From an uncultured Sutterella sp. (GTDB lineage: Bacteria > Pseudomonadota > Gammaproteobacteria > Burkholderiales > Burkholderiaceae_F), in the NCBI GenBank assembly GCA_905206365.1, contig CAJLHF010000001.1, forward strand, positions 124,001 through 188,000: DNA of 64,000 bases, given 5' to 3'. The notes under the pieces are model-generated. The model made no database searches. It had not been told where the DNA came from and saw only the letters and a program-made list of their open reading frames with translations. Positions 25,941 to 35,210 of this stretch are shown here, one piece after another. Within the stretch, counting starts at the first letter, position 1, and each line of letters begins with the position of its first letter. A program made the translations under genes and the position numbers.

Positions 25941-26239
25941 GACGGGTCGGCTCCGTTCGAATCGTTCGATTTGTCGCGGCACGCGACCGAACAGTAGAGG
26001 CGATCGCCCCGGCGAACGCCTTCGCTCTTCGGGAAGTACGTCCCGCACCGCGCGCACTTCACCATCGTTTCGCCGAGGGCACGCGTGCGTTCGGCACGCT
26101 TTTCGCCTTCGGCCTTTTCCCGACGAAGGCGCCGCAGTTCGCGGCGCTCTTCGTTGTCGAGCTTGTTGTTGCGGCGCGAGATCGCCCACGCCACCCACAT
26201 GAGGACGGCGAGTCCCACGAAAAAGAGAATGCGTCCCAT
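25937..26239 (-). CDS. PP0621-family small membrane protein with a zinc-ribbon tail
   Basis: A 100-residue protein. One membrane helix (about 3-20) is followed by a basic, Arg/Glu-rich helix (about 22-55). The tail has CARC (about 62-65) and CSVAC (about 83-87), a likely Cys4 zinc site. It overlaps the ampD start by 4 bases and follows the CcsA-like gene by 9 bases. The same gene order is common in beta-proteobacteria. The role is unknown; its link to ampD is only by context. Confidence 0.8.
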   Translation of the reverse strand: MGRILFFVGLAVLMWVAWAISRRNNKLDNEERRELRRLRREKAEGEKRAERTRALGETMVKCARCGTYFPKSEGVRRGDRLYCSVACRDKSNDSNGADPS

Positions 26240-26248
26240 GCCCGTTGC

Positions 26249-27052
26249 TCAGAAGACTTCAAGGATGAAGCTGTAGCCCACGTACGCGACGACGAGAACC
26301 GCGAAGCCCACCCAGAACCACCGCAGCGCGGTCTTGGCGCGCCACCCGGCGAAGTAGCGGCCCGCGAGAAGCAACCCGAAGATCGCCCAAGAGAGCCACG
26401 TGAGAATCATCTTGTGGTCGAGATGGATGAAGACGCCGTACTGCTCCTTCGTCGCGATCGACCCGGTCACGAGAACGAGCGTGAGACAGAGGAACCCCGC
26501 CGCAACGATGCGGAAGAAAATCCGCTCCATGACGACGAGCCCCGGCATCGAAGCGAGGAACTTCGACTCTTCACCCGGTGCTTTGAGCGCGCGGTTCTGG
26601 CAACCCATCAAGACGGCATGCACGAGCGCGATCGTCATGAAGCCGTAGGCGGCGATGGCCAGGAGGAGGTGCCAGCGAAAGAGCGTCGTCCATTCGGCGG
26701 CCGGAATCGGCTGCCCCGGGAAGACCACGGGGAGAAGCACGGCAAAGGCGGCCGCCACGAGAATGATCCCGAACTGGCCGTGCAGACGGTGCACGTACGA
26801 TTCGACAAGAAGCACGAGCACGGCGAAGAAGAACGTCACCGAGATCGCAAAGCCGAACCCGAAGTGAACGGCGTCGGCGCGAAACATCTCGCCCTGAATC
26901 GCGTACCCCTGAAGGAGCATGCCGAGCAAAATCGGCACTCGGATGAGTCCCGACGCGCGCGGCGTGTCGTTTTTCATGGCCCCCACGATGGCCGTTCCGG
27001 CCGCAAGATAAAGGAGGGCGGCCAGGCCCGTGCAAATCGTCATCATTGTCAT
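26249..27052 (-). CDS. CcsA/HemX-like cytochrome c assembly membrane protein (YpjD type)
   Basis: A 267-residue inner-membrane protein with about eight hydrophobic helices. It carries conserved His in LFRWHLLLAIAAYG and in HLDHKMILTWLSWAIFG near the C terminus, as in the CcsA/CcmC/HemX family that handles haem. It is divergent from ffh, a known beta-proteobacterial neighbourhood. It is first in the run with the PP0621 gene and ampD. Whether it exports haem or acts otherwise is not shown. Confidence 0.85.
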   Translation of the reverse strand: MTMMTICTGLAALLYLAAGTAIVGAMKNDTPRASGLIRVPILLGMLLQGYAIQGEMFRADAVHFGFGFAISVTFFFAVLVLLVESYVHRLHGQFGIILVAAAFAVLLPVVFPGQPIPAAEWTTLFRWHLLLAIAAYGFMTIALVHAVLMGCQNRALKAPGEESKFLASMPGLVVMERIFFRIVAAGFLCLTLVLVTGSIATKEQYGVFIHLDHKMILTWLSWAIFGLLLAGRYFAGWRAKTALRWFWVGFAVLVVAYVGYSFILEVF

Positions 27053-27441
27053 TCGTTCTTTCTCGATTCGTCGTCGGAGCTCGTCGACCGTGGCCCTCTT
27101 TGGTCCTCTTCGATGTGCGGCCGGCTGAATGACCGTACAAGCAAAAGCGGCCGGCTCCCCTTAAAATATGTCGTTTTCCGAGGGACGGAAAACTCCCCGG
27201 ATGCCGCGGGCCCGCACCCCGTCCGGGATGCTCGGGAAGACCCGCCGCAATTGTCTTTATTCTATAGCCTCCGGTCTTAGGAAAGACTGAAGTTTCAGTG
27301 CTTCCGACCGATCCCGGAGCGGCACGTCCGGCGGGCTCCGGGTGCGGCGCTCGCCCTTTTCGGGCGACTGCGCCCCCGACGCAGCCGGCCGAAATTCCGA
27401 TCCCCGTCGCGGTTGACGCCGGGATCCAAAGAGGAACCCAC
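27053..27441. other. Divergent intergenic region with hairpins before ffh, 389 bases
   Basis: It carries two clear inverted repeats on the ffh side: CCCGGAGC/GCTCCGGG (27313-27342, 14-base loop) and TCGCCC/GGGCGA (27351-27367). A palindrome ACTGAAGTTTCAGT lies at 27286-27299. I see no SRP RNA (no GGAAGCAGC-type motif) and no convincing promoter. Confidence 0.5.
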
Positions 27442-28832
<1,391 letters not shown>

Positions 28833-28833
<1 letters not shown>

Positions 28834-29456
28834 TGACGGACGCGCTCGGGACTTCCACGACGACGGCTCCCCTGCGCATCCTCGGCATGGACCCGGGGTT
28901 GAATCACACGGGTTGGGCCGTTGTCGAAGTGCGCGGGGGCACCGAACGGTTCGTCGCCTGCGGCGTCATCGACGTGCCCGACGGGGAGCTTGCTTTCCGG
29001 CTCGGCGTCATCACGTCGCGCTTGACCGAACTCATCGAAACGCATCAGCCGACCGTTTGTTCGGCCGAGCGGGTCTTCGTCAACATCAATCCGCAAAGCA
29101 CGCTTCGCCTCGGGCAGGCGCGCGGCGCGGCGCTCGTCGCGGCGGCCCTCAAGGGGCTGCGCGTCGAAGAATTCACGCCGAGCGAAATCAAACAGGCCGT
29201 GACAGGAAGCGGCAAAGCCGACAAAGCGCAGATTCAGCAGATGATGGCGCTCCTCTTCGGCTTGGAGACGCTTCCGCGCACCGACGCGGCCGACGCGCTC
29301 GCCTGCGCGCTCTGCTGCTCGCACACTTTGAAACTGCACGCGCTCGAGCGCTCGGGCGCTACGGCGCGCACCTACGCGACCGCCCGACGCGGCGCCTCGA
29401 CACGCGGCGCGCGCGCGGCCTGGACGCAACTACTTCAGAAAGGAACACGCTCATGA
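28833..29456 (+). CDS. ruvC: Holliday junction resolvase
   Basis: A 207-residue endonuclease that cuts four-way junctions bound by RuvAB. The acidic active site includes D20 in GMDPGLNHTGWA, E in CSAERVF and the Asp of DAADALACAL. The E. coli protein is 173 residues; here about 30 extra basic residues, rich in Arg, Thr and Ala, follow the core. The ATG overlaps the last base of the ffh stop (TGATG), and its own stop overlaps the ruvA start as ATGA. Confidence 0.95.
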
Positions 29457-30046
29457 TCGGACGTCTGCGCGGCGTGCTGCTCGAAAAGCGGCCTCCGCAA
29501 ATCCTCGTCGATGTTTCGGGCGTCGGCTACGAAGTCGACGTGCCGATGTCGACGTTTTGCAACCTGCCCGCCGAAGGGGCTGAAGTTACGCTCTTCACGC
29601 ACCTCGTCGTGCGCGAAGACGCGCAACTTCTCTACGGCTTTGCCACGAGCGCGGAGCGCGCGGCCTTTCGCGAACTCATCAAGATTTCCGGGGTCGGTCC
29701 GCGCATCGCGCTCGCAATTCTCTCGGGGCTCTCGCCCGAGAAGCTTTCCGAAGCGGTCGAGTCGGGCGAAACCGCCGCGCTCGTTCGGGTGCCGGGGATC
29801 GGGAAAAAGACCGCCGAACGACTCGTCCTCGAACTCAAGGGAAAACTCGCGGGTTCCGCGATCGTGACGGGGCTCTTTGCCGCCGCGGGCGCGACGGAAG
29901 CTTCCTCCCACAACGCCGACATCCTGAGCGCACTCCTTGCGCTCGGTTACTCGGAACGCGAAGCCAAGACGGCCCTGAAGGGCCTCCCGACCGACGGCAG
30001 CGTCTCGGACGGGATCCGACTCGCGTTGAAAGCCCTTGCGCGCTGA
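29453..30046 (+). CDS. ruvA: Holliday junction DNA helicase subunit RuvA
   Basis: A 197-residue junction-binding protein. It starts MIGRLRGVLLEK, with an OB fold in the first ~65 residues. Two helix-hairpin-helix motifs lie in the middle, ISGVGPRIALAIL and VPGIGKKTAERL. A flexible linker precedes the RuvB-binding C-terminal domain (about 150-197). It overlaps ruvC by 4 bases (ATGA), and ruvB follows after 98 bases. Confidence 0.96.
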   Translation: MIGRLRGVLLEKRPPQILVDVSGVGYEVDVPMSTFCNLPAEGAEVTLFTHLVVREDAQLLYGFATSAERAAFRELIKISGVGPRIALAILSGLSPEKLSEAVESGETAALVRVPGIGKKTAERLVLELKGKLAGSAIVTGLFAAAGATEASSHNADILSALLALGYSEREAKTALKGLPTDGSVSDGIRLALKALAR

Positions 30047-30144
30047 GAACACGGAAGTTGCGGGGAGGCCCGAAGGCTCGGGCCGAAACGCGCTAGTCTC
30101 TCACACACCCACAACGCCCCTTCGTCCTTTCTCGGGAGAACCTC

Positions 30145-31188
30145 ATGTCCGCCGACGAGCGCCTCATCGCGGGCGAAACCGCAAGCCCCAACGAAGAGAA
30201 CATCGACCGCGCGCTGCGCCCGACGATGCTGGCCGACTACGTCGGCCAGCAGGCCGTGCGCGAGCAACTGCACATCTTCATCGAAGCCGCCAAACGCCGC
30301 GGAGAGCCCCTCGACCATCTGCTCCTTTTCGGTCCGCCCGGGCTCGGAAAAACGACGCTCGCGCACATCGTCGCCCATGAAATGGGTGTGAACCTCCGGC
30401 AGACGTCGGGCCCCGTGCTCGAGCGCCCCGGGGACCTCGCGGCGATTCTCACGAACCTTGAGAAAAACGACGTCCTCTTCATCGACGAAATCCATCGTCT
30501 CTCACCCGTCGTCGAGGAAATCCTCTATCCTGCGCTTGAGGACTATCAGATCGACATCATGATCGGCGAGGGACCGGCCGCGCGTTCGATCAAGATCGAT
30601 CTGCCACCCTTTACGCTGATCGGCGCGACGACCCGTGCGGGTTCGCTCACGAACCCCCTGCGCGCGCGTTTCGGTATCGTCAATCAGCTCCAGTTCTATA
30701 CGACCGAAGAACTCGTGACGATCGTTCGCCGTTCGGCGCGTCTTCTCAGCGTCTCGATCGACCTCGAGGGCGCGCGCGAAGTAGCGTGCCGCTCCCGCGG
30801 AACGCCCCGCGTGGCAAACCGCCTCCTAAGACGCGTGCGCGACTACGCCGAGGTGAAGCACGACGGCACGATTACGCGCGAGGTAGCCAACCGCGCGCTC
30901 ACGATGCTCGACGTCGATCCGGCGGGCCTCGACATGATCGACCGCAAGTTCCTCCTCACGATTCTCGAAAAGTTCTCGGGCGGCCCCGTCGGGATCGAGA
31001 ACCTCGCCGCCGCGGTGGGGGAAGACCGCGACACGCTCGAAGACGTGGTCGAGCCCTACCTCATTCAGCAGGGGTTCGTACAGCGTACGCCCCGAGGTCG
31101 CATGGCCACGATGCTCGCGTGGGAGCATTTCCGACTGCCGCCGCCGGGCGCGGGCGCAATGCTCGTGAAGGCCTTCGCCGAAAAGTAA
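30145..31188 (+). CDS. ruvB: Holliday junction DNA helicase subunit RuvB
   Basis: A 347-residue AAA+ motor for branch migration. RPTMLADYVGQ starts the core near 30. Walker A is FGPPGLGKTTLAHI, Walker B is LFIDEIHRLSP, and sensor 1 lies in GATTRAGSLTNPLRARFG. The winged-helix C terminus is complete (RTPRGRMAT). It is last gene of ffh-ruvC-ruvA-ruvB; a strong terminator follows. Confidence 0.97.
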   Translation: MSADERLIAGETASPNEENIDRALRPTMLADYVGQQAVREQLHIFIEAAKRRGEPLDHLLLFGPPGLGKTTLAHIVAHEMGVNLRQTSGPVLERPGDLAAILTNLEKNDVLFIDEIHRLSPVVEEILYPALEDYQIDIMIGEGPAARSIKIDLPPFTLIGATTRAGSLTNPLRARFGIVNQLQFYTTEELVTIVRRSARLLSVSIDLEGAREVACRSRGTPRVANRLLRRVRDYAEVKHDGTITREVANRALTMLDVDPAGLDMIDRKFLLTILEKFSGGPVGIENLAAAVGEDRDTLEDVVEPYLIQQGFVQRTPRGRMATMLAWEHFRLPPPGAGAMLVKAFAEK

Positions 31189-31203
31189 GCGAAGCGTACC
31201 GTT

Positions 31204-31243
31204 GAAAAAGAACGGGGCCCCGAAAGGCCCCGTTCTTTTTCTT
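31204..31243. terminator. Bidirectional terminator between ruvB and the membrane protein gene
   Basis: AAAAAGAACGGGGCC pairs with GGCCCCGTTCTTTTT around a 6-base loop. It lies between convergent genes. Confidence 0.9.
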
Positions 31244-31254
31244 CGAAACGCCTT

Positions 31255-32109
31255 TCACTCGCGGGCGGCCGAAACCGACAGTACGAGAAGAAGCAACGTC
31301 GCGCCCGCCGCTCCTGCGGTACCCCAGGCGGGGCCCGCCGCCGAAAGTGCGCCCAAACCTGCGGGCGCGAAACCCGTCACGCCGAGAAGGCCGTCCAAAA
31401 CAACGCCCGCCGCAAAGCCCGCCGCGGCCCAGCGGCGCAAGTAACCGCCGCGCGAGGCAAGCAACCCCAGGGCACCCGCCACGAGTCCCGCCGTCACGGG
31501 GCCCGAAAGGTGCGCGAGGACTTCAAGAAAAAGGTCTTCGCCCGACGGGGACGTGCCGAAGAGGTGCCAGTCTCGACCGAGAAAGAGCACCCAGGTAGTC
31601 GCCATCCAGAAAATCGTGCCCGCAATCATCGCACCGCGCCAGGGGTTCTCGTCGCCGAGCGCCCGGACGCCCTCGGCAAAGCCGACGCCGCGCTGCGCGC
31701 CGAACCAGCCCGCGGTGAGCATCCACGCGACGAACGACGTGACGCCCCCTGCTATGAGCGCGACAAGCGTCTGGATGACGATGCGAACGACGGGGGTCGA
31801 GACGACGGTCGTTCCCGCGTGAACGAGCGCCGCTCCTCGCAGATCCGTCACGGCAAAGGGAAGAGAGGCGCCCGCTTCGGCGCGTCCGACCGCAAAACCA
31901 TCCGTGAGAATCGTGCGCAGGACCGATCCGTTCTCGGTCGGGATTTGCCCGAGCGCCGTCAGTACCACGAAGAGCGCGAGCACGAGCACGGGACCGCGTC
32001 CGGCGGCCGTCGGGAAGAGCCCCTTCGGAGCCGTGCGGCGAACGAAAAGAACCGCCGCGGCGAAAAAGAACAGTGCGCCCCAGAATGCCCAGGGGAAAAA
32101 ATCGATCAT
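31255..32109 (-). CDS. Hypothetical multi-pass membrane protein, 284 residues
   Basis: I do not recognise the family. It starts MIDFFPWAFWGALFFFAA, with helices at about 5-24, 40-55, 110-135, 157-177, 196-218 and a long hydrophobic Gly/Ala-rich region to the end (about 225-280), giving six or seven spans. A polar loop at about 55-108 would face one side. No charged active-site motif stands out. The ATG at 32109 is chosen; an in-frame start 30 bases upstream is less likely. It lies between ruvB and ybgC on the opposite strand to both. Confidence 0.65.
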   Translation of the reverse strand: MIDFFPWAFWGALFFFAAAVLFVRRTAPKGLFPTAAGRGPVLVLALFVVLTALGQIPTENGSVLRTILTDGFAVGRAEAGASLPFAVTDLRGAALVHAGTTVVSTPVVRIVIQTLVALIAGGVTSFVAWMLTAGWFGAQRGVGFAEGVRALGDENPWRGAMIAGTIFWMATTWVLFLGRDWHLFGTSPSGEDLFLEVLAHLSGPVTAGLVAGALGLLASRGGYLRRWAAAGFAAGVVLDGLLGVTGFAPAGLGALSAAGPAWGTAGAAGATLLLLVLSVSAARE

Positions 32110-32204
32110 GTCAAAATACGGTGTTTGGCGGGCGCGCAACGCGCAACCCGCGCATGCGCTTGCAATTTCTTACGGTTGACGGCGTCGTCGACCGGCATCC
32201 CCCC

Positions 32205-32210
32205 TATACT
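32205..32210 (+). promoter_or_regulatory. Candidate -10 element for ybgC-tolQRA
   Basis: TATACT matches the -10 consensus at 5 of 6 bases, about 60 bases before the ybgC start. A TTGACG at 32176-32181 is 23 bases away, too far to pair normally, so the -35 is unclear. Confidence 0.35.
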
Positions 32211-32268
32211 ACCAAGACCCGCGCTCGGGGCTCCCGTCCGCGGCCGCTTCACTTTTTTTGTCGGAACC

Positions 32269-32694
32269 ATGTCTCGAGAACTTGCCGCGTTTCCCGTCCG
32301 CGTCTATTGGGAAGACACCGATGCGGGCGGCATCGTTTACCACGCCAATTATCTGAAATTCATGGAACGCGCCCGTTCCAGCCTCCTCAGCCGCTTGAAC
32401 GTCTCGCAAAACGCCGAGCTCTCGAACCCGCAGGGTGTTCTTTTCGTCGTGGCGGACGCCGCGCTCAAGTACCGTCGCGCCGCTCGGCTCGACGACGAGC
32501 TCACGGTGCACACGAAAATCGAAACGCTGCGACGCGCCTCGATCGTCTTCGAACAGATCGTGAAACGCGGCGACGAAACGATTGTCGAAGGTCGCATTCG
32601 CGTAGGGGTCGTCTCCGCGCAAACCTTTGCACCCGCTCCGCTTCCCGACGCGCTCTACGAGCGGATTGCCGAGCTCGCGGAACCTGCCGCCTGA
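32269..32694 (+). CDS. ybgC: YbgC-type acyl-CoA thioesterase of the tol locus
   Basis: A 141-residue hotdog-fold thioesterase. YWEDTDAGGIVYHANYLKFMERAR (about residues 12-35) carries the catalytic Asp and the HxNYL motif of the family. It starts the ybgC-tolQ-tolR-tolA unit, as in many proteobacteria. YbgC hydrolyses short acyl-CoA and interacts with phospholipid enzymes in E. coli; the tol link is by context. Confidence 0.93.
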   Translation: MSRELAAFPVRVYWEDTDAGGIVYHANYLKFMERARSSLLSRLNVSQNAELSNPQGVLFVVADAALKYRRAARLDDELTVHTKIETLRRASIVFEQIVKRGDETIVEGRIRVGVVSAQTFAPAPLPDALYERIAELAEPAA

Positions 32695-32745
32695 CGAGCG
32701 CCAACGTTCTTTTCACTACTCGCTTTTTTTGATTTTTTTCGTACC

Positions 32746-33411
32746 ATGAATTCCGTCTCCGACCTCTCCCTTCTGACGCTCGTCGCTCAGGCGAGTCCCG
32801 TCGTGAAGATCGTTCTGGCGATCTTGGTTTTTCTCTCGCTTCTGAGCTGGACCGTGATCTTCCGCAAGGCCATCATGATCGCGCGTGCGGTACGTCAGAC
32901 GGACGAATTCGAAACACGCTTCTGGAGCGGCACGGAGTTGACGAAACTCCTTGAAACCGCCAACCGCAACCGCGAAACCTCGGGCTCCGAAGAACGCGTC
33001 TTCGCCGCGGGCATGAACGAATACCTCAAGCAGCAGCGCAGCTCCGGGGACGTCATTAACGGCGTCTCGCGCGCCATGCGTGCGGTTTTCACGCGCGAAC
33101 TTGATCACCTCGAAAGCGGTCTTCCGCTTCTCGCCTCGATCGGTTCCACGTCGCCCTACATCGGCCTTTTCGGCACGGTCTGGGGGATCATGAACGCCTT
33201 TACGGGCCTTTCGACCCTGGACAACGTGAGCCTTGCGGTCGTCGCCCCGGGCATTGCCGAAGCGCTCGTGGCGACCGCCATCGGCCTCTTTGCCGCCATT
33301 CCGGCCGTGGCCTCCTACAACTACTTCAACAACCGCGTCGGTCGTCTCTCGAACCGTATGGACGGCTTCAGCGAAGAGTTTCTCAACATTCTCGAGCGTC
33401 AGACGAGGTAA
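32746..33411 (+). CDS. tolQ: Tol-Pal system proton channel subunit TolQ
   Basis: A 221-residue inner-membrane protein of the ExbB/MotA family. Three membrane helices lie at about 18-40, 120-145 and 165-190. The PYIGLFGTVWGIMNAF and AEALVATAIGLFAAIPAVA segments are the conserved proton-path helices. The ATG at 32746 has only a T-rich stretch before it, with no clear ribosome site. It works with TolR and TolA to draw in the outer membrane at division. Confidence 0.95.
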   Translation: MNSVSDLSLLTLVAQASPVVKIVLAILVFLSLLSWTVIFRKAIMIARAVRQTDEFETRFWSGTELTKLLETANRNRETSGSEERVFAAGMNEYLKQQRSSGDVINGVSRAMRAVFTRELDHLESGLPLLASIGSTSPYIGLFGTVWGIMNAFTGLSTLDNVSLAVVAPGIAEALVATAIGLFAAIPAVASYNYFNNRVGRLSNRMDGFSEEFLNILERQTR

Positions 33412-33414
33412 GCC

Positions 33415-33846
33415 ATGTCGCTCAGACGTCATAACAACCGCCGCGGACTCATGGCCGAGATCAACGTCGTTCCTTACATCGACGTGATGCTCGTGCTCGT
33501 CGTGATCCTCATGGTCGCGGCCCCCTTCGTGAATCCGAGCGTGGTGAATCTTCCGTCGGTGAACAAAGCGTCGAAAGCGCCCGAAACGCTCGTCGAAGTG
33601 ATCGTCTATCCCGACGGGCGACTTTCGCTCAGGAGCGGCAAGGAAATGCGCCCGACGGACGCCGCCGGGCTCGTTGCGGCCGTGCGCGAAGCGCAGGGCA
33701 CGAACCCCGACACGCCCGTCGTGATCGCCGCCGACAAAGACGTGCGCTACGAAGACGTGATGAACGTCATGAAGACTCTGCAGGCAGCCGAGGTCGCCCG
33801 CGTCGGCTTGTCGCTTCGCATCGAACGCTCGGCCGCGGCCAAGTAA
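33415..33846 (+). CDS. tolR: Tol-Pal system subunit TolR
   Basis: A 143-residue protein with one membrane helix (about 18-40) holding the proton-binding Asp in PYIDVMLVLVVILM. The periplasmic domain (about 55-143) includes DKDVRYEDVMNVM. It starts three bases after the tolQ stop with an AGGTAA site, so it is coupled. Confidence 0.95.
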   Translation: MSLRRHNNRRGLMAEINVVPYIDVMLVLVVILMVAAPFVNPSVVNLPSVNKASKAPETLVEVIVYPDGRLSLRSGKEMRPTDAAGLVAAVREAQGTNPDTPVVIAADKDVRYEDVMNVMKTLQAAEVARVGLSLRIERSAAAK

Positions 33847-33860
33847 CGCGAGGTACGTCG

Positions 33861-35051
33861 ATGTCGAGCGAAACGAACGCATGGAAAGCACTCTACCGAA
33901 AGGAAGACCGACGGGACTTCCTTCCGGCGGCCGTCCTTTCCTGCGCCGTGCACACGGCGCTTTTCGCCGCCCTCTTCACGGCCTTCCACTGGCAGACACA
34001 GTCGGAGACGGTGTACGCGGAACTCTGGGCCCCCGAGGACGTCTCGGGCGGCAACGATCCGACGGGTGCGGCAAAACTCGATGAAAAACCCGAACCCGAA
34101 GAATCGAAGGCGCCGGCGACCGAACCCGAGCCCGCTCCCGAAGAGGAGCGCCGAGCCGAGAAACTTGAAGAAGCAGAGCGCGCCGAAGAAGCCCGTCAGG
34201 CCGAAGAGGCCGCCCGCATCGAAGCCGAACGTGTCGCCGAAGAGGCCCGCAAGGCAGAAGAAGCGCGTCGTGCCGAGGACGAGCGTCTTGCTCAGGAGCG
34301 CGCTCGCGCCGAAGAGATCGAGCGGCAGCGTCAGGAAGCGATCGAAGCCGAAGCACGACGTCTCGAAGAGGAAAAGCGCCGCGAAGACGAACGTCTCGCG
34401 CAGGAGCGTCTCGCCGAAGAAAAGCGCCGGGCCGAAGAAGCCCGAAAGGCCGAGGAGGCGCGTCGTCTCGAAGTCGAGCGCCTCAAAGCCGAAGAGGCCC
34501 GCAAGCAGGAGGAAGCTCGACAGCGCGAAGAGGCCCGCAAGATCGAAGAAGCTCGCAAGGCCGAAGAAAAGCGCAAGGCCGAGGAAGCCCGCCGCATCGC
34601 GGAAAAGAAGGCCGCAGAAGAGCGCGCCCGCATCGCGCGCGAAGTGCGTCAACAGGAACTTGCACGCCTTTCCGCAAAGGCCGATCCCAATTCGACCGTT
34701 TCCGGTACGACGAAGGGCGACCCGAAGAACGTGCGCCAGAACCTGACGGGTTCGGCGCGCGCCCGCTACGTCGCGCGCGTTGCGGCCTGCATCCGTCCGC
34801 ACATCATGATCGAAGTTCCCTCCTCCACGGTGCGCGGGCAGTACCAAGCGATCTACAGCGTGCGTCTGCTCCCGACGGGCGAGCAGGTGGGCGACCCGAA
34901 GCAGGAAAAGGCGTCGGGCTGGGCCGCATACGATGCGGCGGTGGAACGTGCCATCCGGCGCTGCAACCCCTTCCCGCGCCCCGATACCGGTCAGGATGCA
35001 CCGAGGGAGCTTACGCTCTCCTTTGACCCGGTCGACGATCGGAAGCAATAA
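33861..35051 (+). CDS. tolA: Tol-Pal system protein TolA
   Basis: A 396-residue protein bridging the inner and outer membranes. A single helix (about 17-37) anchors it. A long Ala/Glu/Lys/Arg heptad region (about 75-270) forms the coiled coil. The C-terminal domain (about 290-396) has the RARYVARVAACIRPHI core with a Cys pair (C309 and one near 372) and PREL near the end. The coil is strongly repetitive, which explains the long antisense open frames across it. A terminator follows; tolB and pal are not next to it. Confidence 0.93.
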   Translation: MSSETNAWKALYRKEDRRDFLPAAVLSCAVHTALFAALFTAFHWQTQSETVYAELWAPEDVSGGNDPTGAAKLDEKPEPEESKAPATEPEPAPEEERRAEKLEEAERAEEARQAEEAARIEAERVAEEARKAEEARRAEDERLAQERARAEEIERQRQEAIEAEARRLEEEKRREDERLAQERLAEEKRRAEEARKAEEARRLEVERLKAEEARKQEEARQREEARKIEEARKAEEKRKAEEARRIAEKKAAEERARIAREVRQQELARLSAKADPNSTVSGTTKGDPKNVRQNLTGSARARYVARVAACIRPHIMIEVPSSTVRGQYQAIYSVRLLPTGEQVGDPKQEKASGWAAYDAAVERAIRRCNPFPRPDTGQDAPRELTLSFDPVDDRKQ

Positions 35052-35054
35052 GCA

Positions 35055-35086
35055 CGAAAGGGCTCCGCGTTGCGGAGCCCTTTTTC
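35055..35086 (+). terminator. Terminator after tolA
   Basis: GGGCTCCGC pairs with GCGGAGCCC around a GTT loop, followed by five T. Confidence 0.85.
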
Positions 35087-35123
35087 CTTGTCGCATCGGG
35101 AACCGAGGGGCCCGATCGAGCTT

Positions 35124-35160
35124 AAGAAAAGGCCGACGAGCACGGAGCGCGTCGGCCTTT
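35124..35160 (-). terminator. Terminator after proS (minus strand)
   Basis: AAAGGCCGAC and GTCGGCCTTT arms enclose a 13-base loop; on the minus strand TTTTCTT follows. It can also act on the plus strand, behind the tolA terminator. Confidence 0.7.
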
Positions 35161-35210
35161 GTCGAAAGCATCTCCGAGCCCGCACGTCGAGTGCGGGCCC
35201 CTTTGCGCGA

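Noticed and set aside
27053..27441. Possible SRP RNA (ffs) gene next to ffh
   Set aside because: The conserved GGAAGCAGC-type loop and GNAR tetraloop pattern are absent; only unrelated hairpins are present.
33747..35171. A 474-codon antisense frame with repeated Phe/Gly/Leu units across tolA
   Set aside because: It is the shadow of the TolA Ala/Glu/Lys coiled-coil repeats read on the other strand.
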